Below, one piece after another: positions 1 through 8,610 of a stretch of 64,000 nt of DNA (the stretch's first letter is position 1; each line of letters begins with the position of its first letter). Source of the DNA: CAJXSN01 sp947492235 (lineage in GTDB: Bacteria > Pseudomonadota > Alphaproteobacteria > Sphingomonadales > Sphingomonadaceae); the NCBI RefSeq assembly GCF_042492175.1, contig NZ_CP170453.1, positions 1,674,001 through 1,738,000 on the forward strand. The letters are read 5' to 3'. The notes beneath the pieces were generated by a model, which made no database searches, had not been told where the DNA came from, and saw only the letters and a program-made list of their open reading frames with translations. Made by a program: the position numbers and the translations under genes.

Positions 1-556
1 TTGCCTTCACCGCGACCTTGAATTCGTGGAAGTCGTGGTCCTGCAGCAGCTTGATATGGTCGAGCGCGCTTTCAACCAGAGCTTCGGGGCAGGGCTCGCC
101 GTATTTTTCCAGCAGATCGCGCTCCAGCGAACCGGCATTCACACCGATGCGGATCGCGCAGCCATTGGCTTTCGCTGCGCGGACGACCTCGGCCACGCGG
201 TCCGACCCGCCAATATTGCCGGGATTGATCCGCAGGCAGGCCGCACCCTTGTCGGCCGCTTCCAATGCGCGTTTGTAATGGAAGTGGATGTCGGCGACGA
301 TCGGGATCTGCGCCGCCTTGACGATCTGGTCGAAGTTTTCCGTCGATTCCTCGGTCGGACAGGACACGCGGATAATGTCCGCGCCCACATCCTCGCACCG
401 GCGGATCTGGTCGATGGTCGCGCCCACATCCTCGGTCGGCGTGTTGGTCATCGTCTGCACGGTGATCGGCGCATCGCCGCCGACCGGCACGTTGCCGACC
501 ATGATCTGGCGGCATTCACGGCGTTCTATGGTGCGCCAGGGGCGGATGGCATTCAT
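1..556 (-). CDS. ispG: 4-hydroxy-3-methylbut-2-en-1-yl diphosphate synthase, N-terminal part (cut by window edge)
   Basis: IspG (GcpE) converts methylerythritol cyclodiphosphate to HMBPP in the non-mevalonate isoprenoid pathway, using a [4Fe-4S] cluster in the cytoplasm. About 185 N-terminal residues are visible. They start MNAIRPWRTIERRE and contain the family hallmarks MVGNVPVGGDAPITVQTMTN, the TIM-barrel segments around RVSCPTEE and VADIHFHY, and RINPGNIGG. The Fe-S cysteines lie in the missing C-terminal half. The ATG at 556 is chosen because homology begins right after it. No stop codon occurs before base 1, so the gene runs off the left edge. Upstream, 639-659 holds a small inverted repeat (CGCAGCC/GGCTGCG) without a T-run. 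The family call is firm; the partial state is due only to the window. Confidence 0.95.
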   Translation of the reverse strand, partial: MNAIRPWRTIERRECRQIMVGNVPVGGDAPITVQTMTNTPTEDVGATIDQIRRCEDVGADIIRVSCPTEESTENFDQIVKAAQIPIVADIHFHYKRALEAADKGAACLRINPGNIGGSDRVAEVVRAAKANGCAIRIGVNAGSLERDLLEKYGEPCPEALVESALDHIKLLQDHDFHEFKVAVKA

Positions 557-739
557 CGGTTGCTCTCTCGTGAAGCACGTTTGGAACACTTGGAACACGG
601 TCCAAGGGCAATAAAGTCGAGCTGCGAGAAACTGGTTGCGCAGCCCGTATGTGGCTGCGGGATATAACCCCTTTGCTGCGGATTTGCGACCATTACCATT
701 GCGCTGCTGCTAGCATGCGCAATACTTGTCGGAAAACGC

Positions 740-1387
740 TTACCAGCGGATGATACGGGGCAGGGCAATCCGGCCCAGCGCGCCGCAAACCACCACCGGC
801 AGGACATGCCAAATGCCCAAATGCGCCAGCCCGTCGATCGGGCAGGACAGGCCATAGGCAAAACTGCCCGCCGCGCCCGCCGCCACACCGGCGATGGTGC
901 CGGACAGGGTGGTGGAAACGGGCGCGCCGCGCTTCAGCCACCAGGCCAGCGCCACGAAGGTCAGCGCGCTGGTCGCGCTGCCCGCGGCAAAGCAGGTGAA
1001 GGCGTGGGGATCGATCAGGCTAGCCACGCCGCTGCCTTGGCCAAGCATCATGGCAATCGCTGCGATGGGCATCACACCCAGCATCGCCAGCGCCCAGCGC
1101 GGACCATCCTGCCGATTGCCGACATGGGGGCTGGCAAGCGCGATGCTCGCGCCGATGGCGGCCAGCGCCACCAGCAGCAGGAGGCCGTTGATGATGACGA
1201 AGAAAGGAGATGCCGTGCCGGTCAGCACGCCGTCCCATAATCCGGCGACCATCCATACGGCTCCGATGGTGACGGCTCCGGCCAGCGCCAGCACGGCGTA
1301 ACCTTCGCGGGCCCGCATCGGGCGGACCGGTTCCAGTTCATCGGACAGCTCTGCGATCAGCGCAGCGTTGCGGGTATTCATGGTCAT
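740..1387 (-). CDS. nrsF: NrsF-like (DUF1109) membrane anti-sigma factor
   Basis: This 215-residue protein has about six hydrophobic helices after a short cytoplasmic N-terminus (MTMNTRNAALIAELSDELEPVRP), the layout of the DUF1109/NrsF family. In Caulobacter, NrsF is the membrane-bound inhibitor of the ECF sigma factor SigF. Its start overlaps the stop of the upstream sigma gene by an ATGA (1384-1387), so the two are translationally coupled. Cysteines in AFTCFAAG and GLSCPIDG lie in or near the C-terminal helices and are candidates for the metal or redox sensing described for this family. Role by homology and context: it sequesters the adjacent sigma factor until stress. A second ATG two codons in (1381) could also be used. 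Confidence 0.85.
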   Translation of the reverse strand: MTMNTRNAALIAELSDELEPVRPMRAREGYAVLALAGAVTIGAVWMVAGLWDGVLTGTASPFFVIINGLLLLVALAAIGASIALASPHVGNRQDGPRWALAMLGVMPIAAIAMMLGQGSGVASLIDPHAFTCFAAGSATSALTFVALAWWLKRGAPVSTTLSGTIAGVAAGAAGSFAYGLSCPIDGLAHLGIWHVLPVVVCGALGRIALPRIIRW

Positions 1388-1914
1388 TCTGCCTTTTCGA
1401 TCATAGCGGACAGCTTCTTCAGCCCGCGATGGATATTCACTTTCACCAGGCTCTCGCTCTGGCCGGTCCGTTCGCTGGCTTCGACGATGCTCAGCCCTTC
1501 GATTTTGACCATCTCGATAACTTCGGCCTGCTTTTGCGGCAGGTGGACGAACAGACGATCAAGGCTCATCCGCGCCATCACCGCTTCTTCTTCGCTTTCC
1601 TCGGCCGCGTCGTGGTCGCCCAGCTCGTCTTCCGCCGTGCGGTAGACTTTGCGCAGGTGATCGACCCAGCGGTACCGGGCAATCGCGGCGAGCCACGGCA
1701 TGAAGGCGCGGTCCGGGTCCCAGCTGGAGCGCTTGCGGTGCACCGACATCAGCACATCCTGAACCAGATCGTCCAACTGCTGTGGCGGCACGCGCTTGCG
1801 GAAATAGCGCTGCAACCAATTTGAGCATTCATCCAGCAGCACGGCATAGGCGCGCTTGTCGCCGCCCTGCGCTTTGCGCATTAGATGAGCCAGCGTTGTC
1901 TCGTCTGCAATCAT
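1384..1914 (-). CDS. sigF: ECF RNA polymerase sigma factor, SigF type
   Basis: This 176-residue ECF sigma factor has region 2 at roughly residues 25-95 (DDLVQDVLMSVHRKRSSWDP, then FMPWLAAIARYRWVDHLRK). Region 4 is at about 120-172 (LPQKQAEVIEMVKIEGLSIV, then SESLVKVNIHRGLKKL). It is co-transcribed with the NrsF-like anti-sigma gene, matching the SigF-NrsF pair of Caulobacter, which answers heavy-metal or oxidative stress. The start ATG at 1914 lies 39 bp after a GTAACC-N16-CGAA promoter match, so autoregulation is likely. The specific stress signal here is inference. The ECF call is certain and the SigF subgroup is well supported by partner and promoter. Confidence 0.9.
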   Translation of the reverse strand: MIADETTLAHLMRKAQGGDKRAYAVLLDECSNWLQRYFRKRVPPQQLDDLVQDVLMSVHRKRSSWDPDRAFMPWLAAIARYRWVDHLRKVYRTAEDELGDHDAAEESEEEAVMARMSLDRLFVHLPQKQAEVIEMVKIEGLSIVEASERTGQSESLVKVNIHRGLKKLSAMIEKAE

Positions 1915-1952
1915 CGAACCGGCTCCCCGCCATCTCGTGTGTCGGGGAGTGT

Positions 1953-1978
1953 TTCGGACGGCAAGGGGCGCAGGTTAC
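1953..1978 (-). promoter_or_regulatory. SigF-type ECF promoter upstream of sigF-nrsF
   Basis: On the minus strand the bases read GTAACC, then 16 bases, then CGAA, ending 39 bp before the sigF ATG. This matches the -35/-10 pattern reported for Caulobacter SigF promoters as I remember it. It implies that the sigma factor drives its own operon. The match is exact, but the consensus comes from memory. Confidence 0.65.
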
Positions 1979-1993
1979 ACACCGGGCGGATTT

Positions 1994-2929
1994 TTATCCG
2001 GCAAGTCTTTCTGAGAGGATCCAGAGCTGCTTTGCTTTGGCCGGATCGACGGCATAGCTGCGCACGCCGCCATTGGCGCTTTCATCGTCCAGCTCGGCCA
2101 CTTGGCAATCTTCCAGATAGACGCCGCCTTGGCCTTCCAGCTCCGGCGCGGTGGCGGCATAGCAGGTTGTCGCTGCCCCTTGCGGGATGGTCTTCCATTG
2201 AAAGCTGCTGTCGCTTTCCTGCACCCGCTGCATCAGCGCAGCCGCGTCTTCCTCGCTCAGATGCCGCCCCAGATTGGTCTGGATGCCGCCGGGATGGACG
2301 GCATAGGCATGAATACCCTTGTCAGACAGACGCTTTTCCAGCCCGACCGCGTGCAGGATATTGGCGGTTTTCGCCTGTCCGTAACTCGCCCATTTCTCGT
2401 AATCGCGGTTGTCGAAATTAGGATCGTCCAGATCGACCGGCCCCATATGGTGCCCTCGGCTGGACAGGTTGACGATGCGCGGATTGGTGCCCTTTTCGAC
2501 GAGTGGCAGCAATTCGTTGGTCAAGGTGAAGTGGCCCAGATGGTTGGTGCCGAACTGCATTTCATGGCCATCGGCGGTTTCCGCATAGGGGCAGGCCATG
2601 ACGCCCGCATTGTTGATCAGCAGGTCGATCTTGTCGAACCGCTCGCGCGCTTCCTTCCCTGCCTCGCGCAGTTGCGCCTGATTGCCCAGATCGCAGACAA
2701 AGGCCTCGACCTGTTCATTGCCCGTCGCCTCCTTGATTTCGGCCACGGCGGCGTCCGCCTTTGCCTCATCGCGCCCGGCGACAATCACATGCGCGCCGCG
2801 TGCGGCCATCGCGCGGGCGGTTTCTTGGCCAAGGCCGGAATATCCGCCGGTAATGAGGGCGGTCTTGCCGGTCAGGTCCATGCCCGCCAGCACCTCGTCA
2901 GCCGTGCTCTCAAATCCGAAATCGCTCAT
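1994..2929 (-). CDS. Short-chain dehydrogenase/reductase (retinol dehydrogenase-like)
   Basis: This 311-residue SDR has a Rossmann glycine motif (TGGYSGLGQ) near residue 27, the NNAG motif at about 106 and the catalytic YxxxK (Tyr183, Lys187 in SYGQAK). The long C-terminal part and the HPGGIQTNL segment resemble the RDH12/WWOX-like NAD(P)-dependent branch. The protein is cytoplasmic and soluble, and its substrate cannot be read from the sequence. The ATG at 2929 is preceded by AGGAGAG at suitable spacing. It lies on the same strand as the GNAT gene upstream (13 bp gap) and may be co-transcribed with it. Its stop lies just before the SigF-type promoter of the next gene. The family is firm, the function generic. 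Confidence 0.88.
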   Translation of the reverse strand: MSDFGFESTADEVLAGMDLTGKTALITGGYSGLGQETARAMAARGAHVIVAGRDEAKADAAVAEIKEATGNEQVEAFVCDLGNQAQLREAGKEARERFDKIDLLINNAGVMACPYAETADGHEMQFGTNHLGHFTLTNELLPLVEKGTNPRIVNLSSRGHHMGPVDLDDPNFDNRDYEKWASYGQAKTANILHAVGLEKRLSDKGIHAYAVHPGGIQTNLGRHLSEEDAAALMQRVQESDSSFQWKTIPQGAATTCYAATAPELEGQGGVYLEDCQVAELDDESANGGVRSYAVDPAKAKQLWILSERLAG

Positions 2930-2941
2930 GGTGGGTCTCTC

Positions 2942-3472
2942 CTATTGTGGCTGGCCGAGCCGCAGCTCGAACAGGAATTCGTGATCGGTCTGCGCGCCGA
3001 CCTGAAAGGTGATGTCGGCGATTTTCGCGAAACCATAGCGGGCATAGAATCGCTGCGCGCCGTAATTCTCGCTCCACACCGATAGCTGGATGGCATCGTG
3101 GCCGCGTTCCCACGCGTGGGCAATGCTCCAATCCATCAGGGCTGCGCCGATCCCGCGTCCCGTTGCATCGGGCTGCGTGTAGAGCTGGCCCAAAGCGATT
3201 GGGCTGCGGGCATCGCTATGTTCGGCGTAGGGGCTGGGATCGCGTAACTTCACGAAGCCGAGCAAGCGTCCGCTCGCCTCATCCACTGCAAGCCGGTGGG
3301 TGTAAGTATCGTCAGCGATTTCTCGCCCGACAGCCGCTTGCGAATACACTTGCGTCAGGAATGCGTTGAGGTCCGCCTCGCAGTACAGATGCGCGAACGC
3401 TGCGCAAAAGCTGTCACGGCCCAGCGTGGCCAGAGGTTTGGTATCGTCCAAAGAAGCGGGGCGCAGGATCAT
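2942..3472 (-). CDS. GNAT-family N-acetyltransferase
   Basis: This 176-residue acetyltransferase starts MILRPASLDDTKPLATLGRD and contains the acetyl-CoA binding core LGQLYTQPDATGRGIGAALM, which includes the Gly-rich RGIGAAL loop. The C-terminal strand AQRFYARYGF is typical of GNAT enzymes. The reading frame extends upstream to 3616 but that stretch is not family-like and would overlap the next gene, so the ATG at 3472 is preferred. It is a close neighbour of the downstream SDR gene. The acceptor substrate is unknown. Confidence 0.85.
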   Translation of the reverse strand: MILRPASLDDTKPLATLGRDSFCAAFAHLYCEADLNAFLTQVYSQAAVGREIADDTYTHRLAVDEASGRLLGFVKLRDPSPYAEHSDARSPIALGQLYTQPDATGRGIGAALMDWSIAHAWERGHDAIQLSVWSENYGAQRFYARYGFAKIADITFQVGAQTDHEFLFELRLGQPQ

Positions 3473-3521
3473 GTGACCCTGCGCCCCTATCTTGTTCACC
3501 GGTAAGGGTGAAGCGGGAGAC

Positions 3522-4685
3522 TTACTTTTTCGAGTTTGCGTCCCACTCTTCCAGCTTCTTGCCGGCCCACTCGCGGCCACCAAGGCCGAACGCGAGAGCG
3601 CCTGCGACAGCTGCACCGATCACCAGAGCGCTGAACGCGGTTTCGGTGATGATTTCGCCGACGCCGGTGTAGCTCAGGCCCATGAAGGTGAAGATCAGGA
3701 TGGTCGCATAGCGCACAATCGTGCCCGGCGTACCGCCGATCAGCTTGGCCAGCATGTTGGCGATCAGGAAGCCTGCGCCGATGACCACGGCCCCGAAGAC
3801 CACACGGCCTGCCAGTTCCAGAACTTCGTTCAGGATCGTCGTCAGCTCGGGGAAACCGAGCATGCGGGTCGCCGCAATGGCGAAGAACAGGATGATGCCG
3901 ATCTGCACGACGCGGGCGATGATGCCCGATGCGCTGGTGCCTTCACCGACCAGACCCGTTGCCGCAAGCGAACGGTCCACGCCGAAGCCGGTCAGCAGTT
4001 CGGTGAGGATGTTCACAACGAACTTGCTGATCAGGTAGCCCAGACCAAGCAGGATAGCCGCTGCGATGATCCGCGGAATGGCCGCGAGGATCAGATCGAG
4101 CATTTCCGTTGCCGGACCAGAGATCGCTGCAATGTTCAGCACGCCCAGAGCGCCGATGGCCACCGGAATTGCGATGAAGATGTAAGCGATGGTTCCCAGC
4201 GTCTTGCTGATTGCGGTGCTGCCCGTCACTTCTTCGACATTGCCCGACGTCGCCGTATTGGCGAAGCGGTCAACATTCAGCGTCTGTGCCGTCGTGGTGA
4301 CGAGGTCACGCACGATGCCTGCGATCATGAAGCCGACATAGCCCAGAATACCTGCGCCCAGCAGGTTCGGGATGAAGCCCATGATGTTGTTCAGCAGTTC
4401 ATTGATCGGACCAGCCACTGCATTCAGGTCAAGCACCTGAAGGATTGCTAGCAGGCCGAACAGCCAGATCAGCAGCGAGACGATTTTGCCCAGTGCCATG
4501 CCGACACTCTGTCCGCTACCGGTGCCGCGCTGCAGCAGAGGCACTGCGTCCACCACCTTGGCGAACGCCCATTTTGCGGCTTTCGCCAAAATCCATGTGA
4601 CGATCAGAATGCCGATGGCCATCGCCGCCTTTTCAAGCAGCGCGATCGCTACCTCTGAATCGAATTGGTAATTCCCTATTTGCAT
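3522..4685 (-). CDS. CmpX-like mechanosensitive channel-related membrane protein
   Basis: This 387-residue inner-membrane protein is built of repeated hydrophobic pairs around conserved-TM-helix units (for example FIPNLLGAGILGYVGFMIAG and AIPRIIAAAILLGLGYLISK). These are the TM_helix repeats found in CmpX and other small-conductance mechanosensitive channel relatives. At least three such repeats occur in tandem, each followed by an amphipathic loop. It ends in a short charged tail (GREWAGKKLEEWDANSKK). CmpX-type proteins are linked to envelope stress and osmotic control. That role is by family only. It is divergent from the asparaginase-like gene at 4822; the 136-bp gap should hold both promoters. 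Confidence 0.78.
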   Translation of the reverse strand: MQIGNYQFDSEVAIALLEKAAMAIGILIVTWILAKAAKWAFAKVVDAVPLLQRGTGSGQSVGMALGKIVSLLIWLFGLLAILQVLDLNAVAGPINELLNNIMGFIPNLLGAGILGYVGFMIAGIVRDLVTTTAQTLNVDRFANTATSGNVEEVTGSTAISKTLGTIAYIFIAIPVAIGALGVLNIAAISGPATEMLDLILAAIPRIIAAAILLGLGYLISKFVVNILTELLTGFGVDRSLAATGLVGEGTSASGIIARVVQIGIILFFAIAATRMLGFPELTTILNEVLELAGRVVFGAVVIGAGFLIANMLAKLIGGTPGTIVRYATILIFTFMGLSYTGVGEIITETAFSALVIGAAVAGALAFGLGGREWAGKKLEEWDANSKK

Positions 4686-4821
4686 TAAGCTTCCCCAGTT
4701 TTTGTTTTGAATGGATAATCCATCCGCCCGTTAGCACGCGTGGGCGTGCCGCGACACCGCGTTAGGTTAATAAATCTTTATCGTGGCTGAAGCAGCGTTA
4801 TTTTTATGATAGCGGGTCGTT

Positions 4822-5877
4822 ATGGCACGTTTTTCACCCCTCACCCGTCTTCTCGCTGCCCCTCGTGTTGGGTTCCTAATGATCGGTGCTGTGATGGCGC
4901 TGGCCGCTCCCGCTACCGCTCAGGATATGGCCGTTGGGGATGAACCGGGCTGGTCGTTCGCCATTCATGGCGGGGCGGGGGTGATCGAGCGCGAGAACCT
5001 GACTGACGAGCAGGAAGCCGCTTATCGCGCTGCACTGGACGCCGCGCTGAGTGCTGGCACCGCTATTCTGGCAGAAGGCGGCACCGCGATGGAGGCGATC
5101 AAGGCTGCCATCGTTCTCATGGAGGACGACCCTTTGTTCAACGCCGGGCGCGGGGCGGTGTTTACGTGGGACGGTAGAATCGAACATGATGCCTCGATCA
5201 TGGACGGTACCGACCGCAGCGCAGGGGCGGTGACGGGCACGCGGACGATCCGCAATCCGATCCTGCTGGCCGACACGGTGCGCACCGAAAGTCGCCACGT
5301 CTTCCTGTCCGGCGATGGTGCGGAAGAATTTGCCGGGGAGCACGCGATTGAAACCGTCCTGCCCGATTGGTTTGCGACCGAACGGCGTCTGGAATCGCTC
5401 AACCGCCTGAAGGCGCAGAAGCTCTCCGCCCTGGATGTAGATGTGAAATATGGGACTGTCGGAGCGGTGGCGCGCGATATGCAGGGCAATCTGGCGGCGG
5501 GCACCTCCACCGGCGGGATGACGGGCAAGCGCTGGGGCCGCATTGGCGATGCACCAATTATCGGGGCAGGAACCTATGCCGATAACGACAGCTGTGCCGT
5601 CAGCGCGACCGGGCATGGCGAGTATTTCATCCGCGTCGGCGTGGCGCGCGAGATCTGTTCGCGCATCGCACTGGTCGGGGAAGATCCGCAAACCGCATCC
5701 GACACGGTTCTGGCAGAAGTGCTGGAAATGGGTGGTGACGGCGGTGTGATTGTCGTTACTCCGGCTGGCGACGAAGTGTTCAGCTTCAACACGGCCGGCA
5801 TGTATCGCGGGCGCGCCGACAGCGAGGGCCTGCGGGAAATCGCGATCTTCGGCGATCACGCGGGTGACGCCGAATAG
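4822..5877 (+). CDS. iaaA: Exported isoaspartyl peptidase / plant-type L-asparaginase
   Basis: This 351-residue Ntn-hydrolase has a clear N-terminal signal peptide (hydrophobic stretch near residues 15-31 ending ATAQD), so it should be periplasmic. Family signatures are FAIHGGAGVI near the mature N-terminus, NAGRGAVFTWDG, and the autocleavage site KYGTVGAVA. There Thr212 would become the N-terminal nucleophile of the beta subunit after self-processing. TSTGGMTGKRWGRIGD and GAGTYAD line the active site. It releases aspartate from isoaspartyl dipeptides or asparagine. It is convergent with the desaturase at 5881, leaving only 3 bp between stops. Confidence 0.9.
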   Translation: MARFSPLTRLLAAPRVGFLMIGAVMALAAPATAQDMAVGDEPGWSFAIHGGAGVIERENLTDEQEAAYRAALDAALSAGTAILAEGGTAMEAIKAAIVLMEDDPLFNAGRGAVFTWDGRIEHDASIMDGTDRSAGAVTGTRTIRNPILLADTVRTESRHVFLSGDGAEEFAGEHAIETVLPDWFATERRLESLNRLKAQKLSALDVDVKYGTVGAVARDMQGNLAAGTSTGGMTGKRWGRIGDAPIIGAGTYADNDSCAVSATGHGEYFIRVGVAREICSRIALVGEDPQTASDTVLAEVLEMGGDGGVIVVTPAGDEVFSFNTAGMYRGRADSEGLREIAIFGDHAGDAE

Positions 5878-5880
5878 CGC

Positions 5881-6762
5881 CTAGAGCCCCAGCTTGACCC
5901 CGCGCTTTTCAAGAATTGGGCGCATCTCCCAATAGGCATCTTTCGTTTTCAGCAGCGGGATATAGGGGTGCAGGTGGTGCACCACATGATACCCCATCCA
6001 CATCGAAAGCGGATCGCCCAGCTTTGATTTCCAGCTTTTGGTGTTGCGATACCGTCCCGTCGTCAGGCCGGGGCTGTGCGGCGCCCAACTGAGGAAGAAG
6101 ATGATGTAGGTCATCGCGATCTGGTAGGGCAGCCACCACAGCAGGAAGGCCTCCAGCGCCAGCCCGTTCCACGCCATCGCGAACAGGAAGATGAAGAACG
6201 CCAGTTTGTAGAGTGCGGTCAGCCCGATCAGATCGGCGCGCCCGGCCCGCTCCAGACTGGCGCGATAATCCTGCGCCCGCTTGGCATCGGGCTGACGTTG
6301 GCGGATCGATTCCAGCAGGGCTTTCCATGGTGTCTCCGCCTGCGTGGTAATGTCGCTGTCCAGTTCGGCGTCATTGGTGTGGCGGTGATGGTCCAGATGG
6401 GTGACGCGCAACGTGCCGAAGGGTAGCAGGATCATCCAGCTGGTCGCATGGCCCAGCAATTCGTTGAGCCAGCGCAGCTTCGTGCCCGGACGACCGATAA
6501 TGTCGTGCTGCGCCTCGTGGGTTGGCAGATACACGGTCATCAGGCTTAGGCTGGAGAGAATAAAGCCGAGCCACAGCGGGATCGTATCGGTCAGCACCAA
6601 TGGCCAGAGCGAGAGCCAGAAGACCAGATTGGCAAAGGCCCAAACGACCACACCCCACGGAACATCGCCCGCATATTTGCGCGCGATCTGGTTCTCCAGC
6701 TTGCGCATTTCCGTATCGCTCATTTGCGAGACGTCATGCTTCAAGGTTGCAGTGCTTGCCAT
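5881..6762 (-). CDS. Membrane di-iron fatty acid desaturase / hydroxylase
   Basis: This 293-residue integral membrane enzyme carries the three histidine boxes of the desaturase superfamily: HEAQHD, HLDHHRHTND and HVVHHLHP. Together they bind two irons. Four or more hydrophobic segments surround them. Spacing and length fit FA_desaturase proteins. CrtR-like carotenoid hydroxylases share the same pattern and cannot be excluded, because no carotenoid genes are adjacent. The ATG at 6762 is used. The lipid or carotenoid substrate is not determined by context. Confidence 0.85.
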   Translation of the reverse strand: MASTATLKHDVSQMSDTEMRKLENQIARKYAGDVPWGVVVWAFANLVFWLSLWPLVLTDTIPLWLGFILSSLSLMTVYLPTHEAQHDIIGRPGTKLRWLNELLGHATSWMILLPFGTLRVTHLDHHRHTNDAELDSDITTQAETPWKALLESIRQRQPDAKRAQDYRASLERAGRADLIGLTALYKLAFFIFLFAMAWNGLALEAFLLWWLPYQIAMTYIIFFLSWAPHSPGLTTGRYRNTKSWKSKLGDPLSMWMGYHVVHHLHPYIPLLKTKDAYWEMRPILEKRGVKLGL

Positions 6763-6823
6763 TCTTGGTCGGACCCTCCGCTCCGCGTTCTAGCACCGGC
6801 GCGCAAAATGGCGAAGTGCGACT

Positions 6824-7726
6824 TTAGCCCCGTTCGCGCGCCACGGCATAGCTGCCCAGCACGCGCAATTCGCGGCAGTGGAAGGCCAGTTCCTCCATCG
6901 CCCGGTCGACTGCCGGATCGCCTGGTACGCCCAGAATGTCCGCATAGAACATGCTGGCGGAAAAGCTGGTGCCTTTCTGATAGCTTTCCAGCTTGGTCAT
7001 ATTGACCCCGTTGGTGGCGAACCCGCCCAGTGCTTTATAGAGCGCAGCGGGGATGTTCTTCACCTCGAAGATGAAGGTGGTCATGGTGTTGGCGGGGTCC
7101 ATGCCGGCCACATCGAGCGGCTCGCGCGCGAGAGCCACGAAGCGGGTCATATTGTCCGCCGCGTCCTCCACCCGCTCGGCGAGAATTTCCAGCCCGTACA
7201 GCTCTGCCGCTATCGCCGGGGCAATCGCGCCGAATCGCGCCTCGGCCATTTCGGCGACATAGGCGGCCGCACCGGCGGTATCGGCATGGGCCAGCGGCAC
7301 CAGTCCGCGCTCACCCAGAAAATGGCGCGACTGGCCCAGCGCCTGCGGGTGGCTGTAAACCGCCTCCATCGCGCCGATATCCGCGCCCGGCATGCCCATC
7401 AGCGCATGATGGATCGGCAGAAAATGCTCGGCCACAATCGCCAGCCCGCTTTCGGGCAGCATGAAGTGAATGTCGGCCACGCGGCCATGCTGCGAGTTTT
7501 CAATCGGGATCAGCGCGCGGTCGGCCTTCCCGGTCTTCACCGCATCGATCGCATCGTTAAATCCGTAGCAGGGCAAAGGCAGCCCGTCGGGCGCGTATTC
7601 ACCCATCGCCTTGTGCGAATTGGAGCCCGGTGCCCCGCCGAACGAAACAGTGCGTCCGGGCGCGCCTTGTGCAGCGTTGCGCATGGTTTCGACCAGATGG
7701 CGGGCAGGGGCGGCAAATTTACGCAT
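6824..7726 (-). CDS. pheA: Prephenate dehydratase with ACT domain
   Basis: PheA converts prephenate to phenylpyruvate in phenylalanine biosynthesis (cytoplasm). The 300-residue protein has the periplasmic-binding-like catalytic domain: FGGAPGSNSHKA near the N-terminus, LIPIENSQHGRVADIHFMLP, YSHPQALGQSRHFL, and the Thr-containing DNMTRFVAL motif. A C-terminal ACT domain for phenylalanine feedback follows (TTFIFEVKNIPAALYKALGG, then LESYQKGTSFSASMFYADI). The ATG at 7726 (MRKFAAPARHLVE) is preferred over a longer frame starting at 7765. It is divergent from the cytochrome gene at 7891. Confidence 0.95.
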   Translation of the reverse strand: MRKFAAPARHLVETMRNAAQGAPGRTVSFGGAPGSNSHKAMGEYAPDGLPLPCYGFNDAIDAVKTGKADRALIPIENSQHGRVADIHFMLPESGLAIVAEHFLPIHHALMGMPGADIGAMEAVYSHPQALGQSRHFLGERGLVPLAHADTAGAAAYVAEMAEARFGAIAPAIAAELYGLEILAERVEDAADNMTRFVALAREPLDVAGMDPANTMTTFIFEVKNIPAALYKALGGFATNGVNMTKLESYQKGTSFSASMFYADILGVPGDPAVDRAMEELAFHCRELRVLGSYAVARERG

Positions 7727-7890
7727 GATGGCTGGGCGGTTAGCGCTGCGGTGATGGGCGGGCAAGCGTGCCGCGCAACCATAATCGGTATTGTGCGTTA
7801 CCGACTTGCGACCGCACTTGCTTATGGGGGGCAGGCTGACTAAGTGCTGGGCGCATCAAAGACCCCCGACTTTCTGGATAGCGTATCAGC

Positions 7891-8568
7891 ATGCAAGACA
7901 ACCGAAACACCGCCTTTGGCTGGATCCTTTTTTCCGGGATCATCGCTCTTGGTTTCAGCAGCCTGAGCTCCAAATATTTCCACGGCGATAGCGCTGAAGC
8001 GCCGGAGAAGCCCGGCTACTTTATCGACGCGCCGGAAGACACTGGGGAAGCGGATGCAGGACCCACCATCGCGCAGGCACTGGCCGCTGGCTCTGCCGAA
8101 GCGGGCGAGAAAGTCTTCGCAAAATGCACCGCCTGCCACTCGATCAATCAGGGCGGCGCAAACGGTATCGGCCCCAATCTCTACGGCGTTATGGGTAAGC
8201 CGGTTGGCGGCAGCGTTCCGGGCTTTGCCTACAGTTCGGCGCTGACCGAGAAGGGCGGCGTCTGGGATTATGAGGCGATGGACGCCTGGTTGAAGAGCCC
8301 GCGCGGTTTCGCCGCTGGTACCAAGATGAGTTTTGCCGGACTGGGTGATATTCAGGACCGTGCTAATGTCACGCTGTACATGGTCGCCAATGGCGGCGGC
8401 CCGCCGCTGCCGACCCCCGAGGCTGCAGAAGAACCTGCCGAGGGTGAAGAAGTCGACGGTGCGGGCGAAGGCCCCGGCGCAGTCGAAGGTGCCGAAGCAA
8501 GCGCCGTCGAGGCTGCTGGCGCGATGGGCGACGAACAGCCTGTGCCGGAAGCTGCACCTGCTACCTAA
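7891..8568 (+). CDS. Membrane-anchored c-type cytochrome with acidic C-terminal tail
   Basis: This 225-residue protein has an N-terminal membrane anchor (FGWILFSGIIALGFSSLSSK) followed by one cytochrome c domain. The haem-binding motif is KCTACHS, with axial Met in GTKMSFAGL. The layout resembles CycM/cytochrome c552-type electron carriers between the bc1 complex and the terminal oxidase in alphaproteobacteria. After the domain comes about 60 residues very rich in Ala, Glu and Gly (EEPAEGEEVDGAGEGPGAVE), an unusually long acidic tail that may be disordered. The partner oxidase is not in the window. Confidence 0.88.
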   Translation: MQDNRNTAFGWILFSGIIALGFSSLSSKYFHGDSAEAPEKPGYFIDAPEDTGEADAGPTIAQALAAGSAEAGEKVFAKCTACHSINQGGANGIGPNLYGVMGKPVGGSVPGFAYSSALTEKGGVWDYEAMDAWLKSPRGFAAGTKMSFAGLGDIQDRANVTLYMVANGGGPPLPTPEAAEEPAEGEEVDGAGEGPGAVEGAEASAVEAAGAMGDEQPVPEAAPAT

Positions 8569-8588
8569 GCAACTCTAGTGTGGGCGAG

Positions 8589-8610
8589 AGGCCGGTTAAT
8601 CCCGGCCTTT
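8589..8610. terminator. Bidirectional hairpin between cytochrome gene and rlmE
   Basis: AGGCCGG and CCGGCCT form a 7-bp stem around a 6-base loop, followed by a short T-run on the plus strand. It overlaps the stop codon of rlmE and lies 21 bp after the convergent cytochrome gene, so it could terminate the cytochrome transcript. The T-run is short, so strength is uncertain. Confidence 0.5.

Noticed and set aside
26..667. Long plus-strand open frames opposite ispG
   Set aside because: They are antisense to clear IspG motifs and lack family similarity.
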